This document shows, one piece after another, positions 6,345-9,909 of a DNA stretch of 9,909 bases. The notes beneath the pieces were generated by a model. That model was not told the origin of the DNA and ran no database searches. It was given only the letters and a program-made list of their open reading frames with translations. Position numbers and translations under genes: made by a program. The first letter of the stretch is position 1. Each line of letters starts with the position of its first letter. Origin of the DNA: Comamonadaceae bacterium (GTDB lineage: Bacteria; Pseudomonadota; Gammaproteobacteria; Burkholderiales; Burkholderiaceae_C); contig CANJXV010000076.1 of the NCBI GenBank assembly GCA_947478935.1, positions 1 to 9,909 on the forward strand. Reading direction: 5' to 3'.

Positions 6345-6549
6345 TTCGCTAAACAGCAGTACGGCAATCGGGCCGGGGCCAGCGAAATTTGCACATCTCC
6401 CAACATTCACCGGGTCCAAGTTAAGAGGGCCCCAGCCGCACCGGCCGCGTATTAGACGCACCAGGCGCAGCCTCCGTTTGATGGTTGATGTTTTTTAACC
6501 ATTAACGGAACGCCCACCTCGCGGGTGGCGTTGCTGTGTGAGTGAAACC
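6345..6549 (+). promoter_or_regulatory. Long structured leader of the DEAD-box helicase gene
   Basis: No ORF of interest lies here. Near its 3' end two strong hairpins sit side by side. One is TTGATGGTT (6478-6486) with AACCATTAA (6497-6505), nine pairs including one G-U, with loop GATGTTTTTT. The other is AACGCC, bulged C, ACC (6509-6518) with GGTGGCGTT (6524-6532) around TCGCG. The second ends only 5 nt before the GTG at 6538 and 17 nt before the ATG at 6550. It holds the only GGTGG-like ribosome-binding candidate in its 3' arm. It looks like a terminator stem but lacks a following T run. This arrangement suggests control of helicase translation by RNA folding, which is inferred and untested. 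Confidence 0.45.
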
Positions 6550-8502
6550 ATGACTGATTCTTTGCATGCATCGGGCGAATTCGCGCCTGAACACACTTTT
6601 TCCACCCAAGATGGCGAGGCTTTTCAGCCGGACCACAAAGCTGCGCATCGACCAGCGGACGAGGCCATCGTTGCGTCGGACGAAGCGCAGGACGTCGTTG
6701 CCGAACCCAACGGCTTTTTGACTCTGGACCTCGCGCCCGAGCTGATAAAAGCCTGTATGGATCTGGGCTACACCCAGCCCACACCAGTGCAAACTAAAGT
6801 TATTCCTCTGGCTTTGCCTACAGAAGGCGCAGACAAGGGCGCTAAAAAATACATCGACCTGATGGTCTCCAGCCAAACCGGCAGCGGTAAGACCGCTGCG
6901 TTTTTGCTACCGGTATTGCATACCTTGCTCAAGCAAATGGCGCAGGCCGAAGCCGATGAGCGCCAGGCCTACGAAGAGGCCGTGGCGCAAGCCGCTGCCA
7001 AAGGCGAAGCCCCTCCCAAGCGTCCCAAGCGCAAAGACCCCACCAACGCACGCAACTTCAAAGCCCCGACGCCCGGTGCACTGATAGTGTGCCCCACCCG
7101 CGAACTAGCCCAGCAAGTGGCGCATGATGCGATCGACCTGGTGCAACACTGCCGCGGTCTGCGCGTTGCCAATATCGTAGGCGGCATGCCTTACCAGTTG
7201 CAAATTGCCAAGCTGCAAAACGCTAATTTGGTGGTGGCCACGCCCGGTCGCCTGCTGGACTTGCAGCGCTCTATGCAGATCAAGCTAGACCAGGTGCAAT
7301 TTTTGGTGGTCGATGAGGCTGACCGCATGCTGGACTTGGGCTTTTCCGACGACCTCGCCGAGATCAACCAGCTGACCATCGACCGCAAACAAACCATGAT
7401 GTTCAGCGCCACTTTTGCGCCGCGCATCCAACAATTGGCGGCCCGCGTAATGCGCGAACCCCAGCGCGTGAGCATCGACAACCCGCAGGAAAAACACGTC
7501 AACATCAAACAGGTTTTGTACTGGGCCGATAACGCCCAGCACAAGCGCAAGCTGCTGGATCATTGGCTGCGCGACACCGGTATTAACCAGGCGATTGTGT
7601 TCGCCAGCACCCAGATCGAATGCGACGGCTTGGCCAACGATTTGCAGCAAGACGGCTTTGATGCCGTGGCATTGCACGGCGCGCTCAGTCAGGGCTTGCG
7701 TAACCGCCGCTTGATGGCGCTGCGCCAGGGCCAAGTACAAATCTTGGTGGCTACCGATGTAGCAGCGCGCGGCATCGATGTGCCCACGATTACCCATGTA
7801 TTTAACTTCGGCCTACCGATGAAGGCCGAGGACTACACCCACCGCATTGGCCGTACCGGCCGGGCAGGGCGCGACGGTTTGGCGATCACCTTTGCCGAAC
7901 TGCGCGACCGCCGCAAGATTTTTGACATCGAGGCCTACACCCGCCAGCCCATCAAGGCCGAAGTGGTCGCAGGCCTAGAACCCAAGCAACGCATTCCCGA
8001 AGCACCGCGCCCCGGCTTTGCCTCGCGCAATGGCGGCGGTGGCCGAGATGCCCGTGGCCCGGGCCGTGGTTTTGCGGGTCCGCGTGAAGGCGGCTTTGGC
8101 GGCGGCGACCGCCGTGGCGGTTTTGCCGATGCCGGTACCCGCGAATTCCGTGGCGCGGCCCGCGATGGCTTTAGCTACGAGCGCAAAGGCGGATTTAATG
8201 ACCGCTTTGCAGGTCAAGGTGCGCCACGCGGCGACTCTGCCCCGCGCCGCGATTTCGCGCCACGCGCAGACGCTGGCGCACCACGTGGTGACTTCGCGCC
8301 ACGCCGTGATTTCGCCCCACGCGCCGATGCCGGTGCTCCGCGTCCAGACTTTGCCCCGCGCAAAGATTTTGCACCGCGTGCCGACTTCGCTCCTAGAAAA
8401 CCAGCGGCGGGCAAGCCTGCAGGCTTTGCCAAACCCGGCAACGGCGGCAAAGTGTTTGTGCCGCGTGATGCTAAGAAGCGTCCCGCCCGCACTGCCGGTT
8501 AA
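6550..8502 (+). CDS. DEAD-box ATP-dependent RNA helicase, RhlE-like
   Basis: An ATP-dependent RNA-unwinding enzyme of the RhlE type, used in ribosome assembly and RNA turnover. Counted from ATG 6550 it has 650 residues. A variable acidic N-terminus (1-53) precedes the Q motif (GYTQPTPVQ, 73-81). The helicase core follows: motif I SSQTGSGKT (107-115), PTREL (182-186), TPGR (231-234), DEAD (255-258), SAT (286-288), IVFAST (349-354), ATDVAARGID (401-410) and HRIGRTGRAGR (431-441). All motifs are intact. A charged insertion (about 129-172, Ala/Glu then Lys/Arg/Pro rich) separates motif I from PTREL. The tail is low complexity: an Arg/Gly/Phe-rich part (about 493-555), DFAPR-type repeats (564-617) and a basic end. 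GTG 6538 would add MSET and cannot be excluded; no clear Shine-Dalgarno decides between them. The gene stands alone behind a long leader. I avoid rhlE as a firm symbol because several paralogues of this type are usual in Burkholderiales. Confidence 0.93.
   Translation: MTDSLHASGEFAPEHTFSTQDGEAFQPDHKAAHRPADEAIVASDEAQDVVAEPNGFLTLDLAPELIKACMDLGYTQPTPVQTKVIPLALPTEGADKGAKKYIDLMVSSQTGSGKTAAFLLPVLHTLLKQMAQAEADERQAYEEAVAQAAAKGEAPPKRPKRKDPTNARNFKAPTPGALIVCPTRELAQQVAHDAIDLVQHCRGLRVANIVGGMPYQLQIAKLQNANLVVATPGRLLDLQRSMQIKLDQVQFLVVDEADRMLDLGFSDDLAEINQLTIDRKQTMMFSATFAPRIQQLAARVMREPQRVSIDNPQEKHVNIKQVLYWADNAQHKRKLLDHWLRDTGINQAIVFASTQIECDGLANDLQQDGFDAVALHGALSQGLRNRRLMALRQGQVQILVATDVAARGIDVPTITHVFNFGLPMKAEDYTHRIGRTGRAGRDGLAITFAELRDRRKIFDIEAYTRQPIKAEVVAGLEPKQRIPEAPRPGFASRNGGGGRDARGPGRGFAGPREGGFGGGDRRGGFADAGTREFRGAARDGFSYERKGGFNDRFAGQGAPRGDSAPRRDFAPRADAGAPRGDFAPRRDFAPRADAGAPRPDFAPRKDFAPRADFAPRKPAAGKPAGFAKPGNGGKVFVPRDAKKRPARTAG
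8239..8400 (+). repeat. In-frame tandem repeat coding the DFAPR tail of the helicase
   Basis: Two near-identical 57-bp units (8239-8295 and 8296-8352) encode the 19-residue pattern APRRDFAPRADAGAPR[GP]DF, followed by a partial third unit (8353-8400) reading APRKDFAPRADFAPRK. Inside each unit the five-residue motif DFAPR recurs. All copies stay in frame and third-base differences are frequent, so the repeat is maintained as protein and is not a recent DNA duplication. The region is basic and aromatic and probably disordered, fitting RNA binding or condensate formation (inference). Confidence 0.85.
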
Positions 8503-8549
8503 AAGTCTTCAAACCTAGCGTGCTGCCCCTGGGCGGCCGCTACACGGCA

Positions 8550-9419
8550 CTAACGCATGCCATTGCGCCGCGCCAACTCCGCAAACAGCGCAGCCTGGTC
8601 CATCCCGGCCAAACCGTTGTCATGGGCCTGGGCATAGAGCTGTTCCAGCAGTTGGGTAATGGGCGCGTCAAAGCCTAGTTGCTTGCCGGTATCGAGCGCA
8701 TTGCGCATGTCTTTGAGTTGCACGCTGATCCGTCCGCGTGGGGCAAAGTCCCGCTCCACCATGCGCTGGCCATGCACTTGCAAAATACGGCTGTCGGCAA
8801 AACCGCCGCTGATGGCTTCCTTCACCTTGGCCATGTCTGCGCCTCCTTTGGCGCAGAGCAGCAAGGCTTCGGCCACGGCACCGATGGTGATGCCCACAAT
8901 CATTTGGTTTGCCAGCTTGGCCAACTGGCCGCAGCCGTGTGGGCCGACCAATGTGGACTTACCAAAATGTTGGAGCGCGGTTTGCGCCTCGGCCAGGTCG
9001 GCTGCCTCGCCACCGGCCATGATGGCCAGCGTGCCTTGTTCTGCCCCCAGGGTGCCGCCGGAAACCGGTGCATCCAGGTAACGCACGCCCAGTGCTTTCA
9101 GGCGCGCCGCGTGGCTGCGCGCTTGCTCGGGCGCGATGGACGACATATCCACCAGCAGGCTGCTGGCCTTGAGGGCTTGGGCCACACCTTGTTCAAACAA
9201 GACCAATTCCACAACGCCGCCGTGCTCCAGCATGGTGATCGTCAGGTCCGCACTGCGCACCGCGTCTGAGGCGCTCAGGTGCGCATGCGCGCCCAGCGCT
9301 ACCAGTGGCGCGGTTTTTTCAGCCGTGCGGTTCCACACATGCACCTCCAAGCCCGCGCGGCACAAGCGAGAGGCCATGGGCACGCCCATTAATCCCAATC
9401 CTAAAAATGCAATGCGCAT
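8550..9419 (-). CDS. NAD(P)-dependent beta-hydroxyacid dehydrogenase (tartronate-semialdehyde reductase / 3-hydroxyisobutyrate dehydrogenase family)
   Basis: The enzyme probably oxidises or reduces a small 3-hydroxy acid with NAD(P); which one cannot be told from sequence. The 289-residue product is of normal family length. It has the N-terminal Rossmann motif FLGLGLMGVPMA (GxGxxG at residues 7-12), the substrate-binding DAPVSGG (116-122), and GPHGCGQLAKLANQ (159-172) with the catalytic lysine K168 and N171. The C-terminal segment ISVQLKDMRNAL (231-242) carries the conserved K-D pair. The start is ATG 9419, which puts the Rossmann strand at residue 2 and is preceded by a strong AAGGAG; the frame continues upstream to 9476 but without reason to use it. 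The closing sequence, NGLAGMDQAALFAEL, resembles glyoxylate-type and tartronate-semialdehyde reductases. It lies 112 bp downstream of guaC on the same strand; co-transcription is possible but there is no functional link. It converges on the helicase gene with 47 bp between the stops. Confidence 0.88.
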   Translation of the reverse strand: MRIAFLGLGLMGVPMASRLCRAGLEVHVWNRTAEKTAPLVALGAHAHLSASDAVRSADLTITMLEHGGVVELVLFEQGVAQALKASSLLVDMSSIAPEQARSHAARLKALGVRYLDAPVSGGTLGAEQGTLAIMAGGEAADLAEAQTALQHFGKSTLVGPHGCGQLAKLANQMIVGITIGAVAEALLLCAKGGADMAKVKEAISGGFADSRILQVHGQRMVERDFAPRGRISVQLKDMRNALDTGKQLGFDAPITQLLEQLYAQAHDNGLAGMDQAALFAELARRNGMR

Positions 9420-9428
9420 GAGAATTGT

Positions 9429-9434
9429 CTCCTT
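9429..9434 (-). promoter_or_regulatory. Shine-Dalgarno of the dehydrogenase
   Basis: AAGGAG on the minus strand lies nine bases before ATG 9419. It is the clearest ribosome-binding site in the window and decides the start in favour of MRIAFLGLG over the longer frame beginning at 9476. Confidence 0.85.
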
Positions 9435-9531
9435 CCAGGTTTTGTCATTGAACAGCCATTTCTGCGCCAAGGTCACCAGTTGCCACCATGCAATGCGCGG
9501 TTTCGCAGGCTCCGATGGGATGGTGCCCGAT

Positions 9532-9909
9532 TTACATCAACAAATGTTCGCCCGCGTTATCGCCGCCTAAGGTTACGTAATTGACTTTGCGGATATCCAT
9601 GAGCTTTTTACCACCAGCGTAGCTGATAGAGCTTTGCAAGTCTTGCTCCATTTCCACCAGGGTGTTGCGCAGCGGGCCTTTGATCGCTTCCAGGATGCGC
9701 TTGCCTTCCACGTGTTTGTACTCGCCTTTGTTGAAGTCGCTGGCCGAGCCGTAATATTCTTTGTACAGCTTGCCATCGACTTCCACCGTCTGGCCGGGCG
9801 ATTCTTCATGGCCTGCAAATAGCGAACCAATCATCACCATGGACGCGCCAAAGCGTATGCTTTTGGCGATATCGCCATGGTCGCGGATGCCGCCGTCGGC
9901 GATGATGGG
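9532..9909 (-). CDS. guaC: GMP reductase, C-terminal part
   Basis: GuaC converts GMP to IMP and ammonia with NADPH in purine salvage. The frame is open to the window edge, so the N-terminal two thirds, including the catalytic cysteine, are outside; 125 residues are visible. The fragment starts PIIADGGIRDHGDIAKSI and continues RFGASMVMIGSLFAGHEESPG, the phosphate-binding end of an IMPDH/GMPR TIM barrel. Then come VEVDGKLYKEYYGSAS, KHVEGKR and EMEQDLQSSISYAGGKKL. The spelling is close to the shorter GuaC form known from Firmicutes such as Staphylococcus, and unlike the E. coli form, which reads VPGDVAKAFGGGADFVMLG in the barrel part. The absence of a spaced CBS module cannot be checked. No terminator is evident in the 112 bp after the stop. 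Confidence 0.93.
   Translation of the reverse strand, partial: PIIADGGIRDHGDIAKSIRFGASMVMIGSLFAGHEESPGQTVEVDGKLYKEYYGSASDFNKGEYKHVEGKRILEAIKGPLRNTLVEMEQDLQSSISYAGGKKLMDIRKVNYVTLGGDNAGEHLLM

Noticed and set aside
6481..6502. Hairpin with T run as orn terminator
   Set aside because: The six T residues lie in the loop and not after the stem, and the site is about 250 bp past the orn stop, so it is a poor intrinsic terminator.
8239..8400. CRISPR-like direct repeats
   Set aside because: Units are contiguous, in frame, differ at third codon positions and have no unique spacers; they are coding repeats of the helicase.
8018..8518. Overlapping ORFs on both strands over the helicase tail
   Set aside because: They arise from the GC-rich repeats of the DFAPR coding sequence; their repetitive Arg/Ala/Ser products are frame shadows.
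8740..8760. DFAPR motif in the dehydrogenase matching the helicase repeats
   Set aside because: The segment before ISVQLKDM in this dehydrogenase family often carries F-x-P, so the shared RDFAPRG wording is coincidence and not a shared repeat.

Overview
This is an ordinary housekeeping stretch of a chromosome. It most likely comes from a betaproteobacterium of the order Burkholderiales, and the protein wording fits Comamonadaceae (Rhodoferax/Polaromonas type). The assignment rests on remembered resemblance of TrmD, L19, the CoA-type Nudix hydrolase, oligoribonuclease and the RhlE-like helicase to proteins of that group, on moderately high GC, and on the gene order. No database search was possible.

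Layout. Positions 1-1042 hold the end of trmD (tRNA m1G37 methyltransferase) and rplS (ribosomal protein L19). A strong extended -10 promoter and a folded leader lie between them, and a good intrinsic terminator follows rplS. Two genes follow on the same strand: a CoA-pyrophosphatase-type Nudix hydrolase (1133-1810) and a CobD/CbiB-like membrane protein (1850-2770). A gene-free gap (2771-3046) contains a decayed palindromic repeat. A tight minus-strand operon then reads leftwards, M48 CAAX-type protease, then pterin-4a-carbinolamine dehydratase, then rsgA (5625 down to 3047). It diverges from orn (oligoribonuclease, 5663-6229), with only 37 bp between the two start codons. A region of about 320 bp without a gene (6230-6549) holds a candidate promoter and a hairpin-rich leader for a DEAD-box RNA helicase of the RhlE type (6550-8502), which has a long low-complexity Arg/Gly and DFAPR-repeat tail. 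The right end, on the minus strand, carries a beta-hydroxyacid dehydrogenase (8550-9419) and the C-terminal third of GMP reductase guaC (9532 to the edge).

How the genes fit together. Much of the window serves translation and RNA metabolism: tRNA modification (TrmD), the large ribosomal subunit (L19), small-subunit maturation (RsgA), the last step of RNA decay (Orn) and RNA remodelling (RhlE). The other genes cover cofactor or nucleotide upkeep (Nudix, pterin dehydratase, GuaC), membrane proteolysis (M48) and small-acid metabolism (the dehydrogenase).

I found no phage, IS, toxin-antitoxin, defence, CRISPR or secondary-metabolite system, and no convincing undescribed system. The items most worth a second look are the structured helicase leader, the orphan CbiB-like protein, the mirrored orn/M48 start region and the L19 leader.
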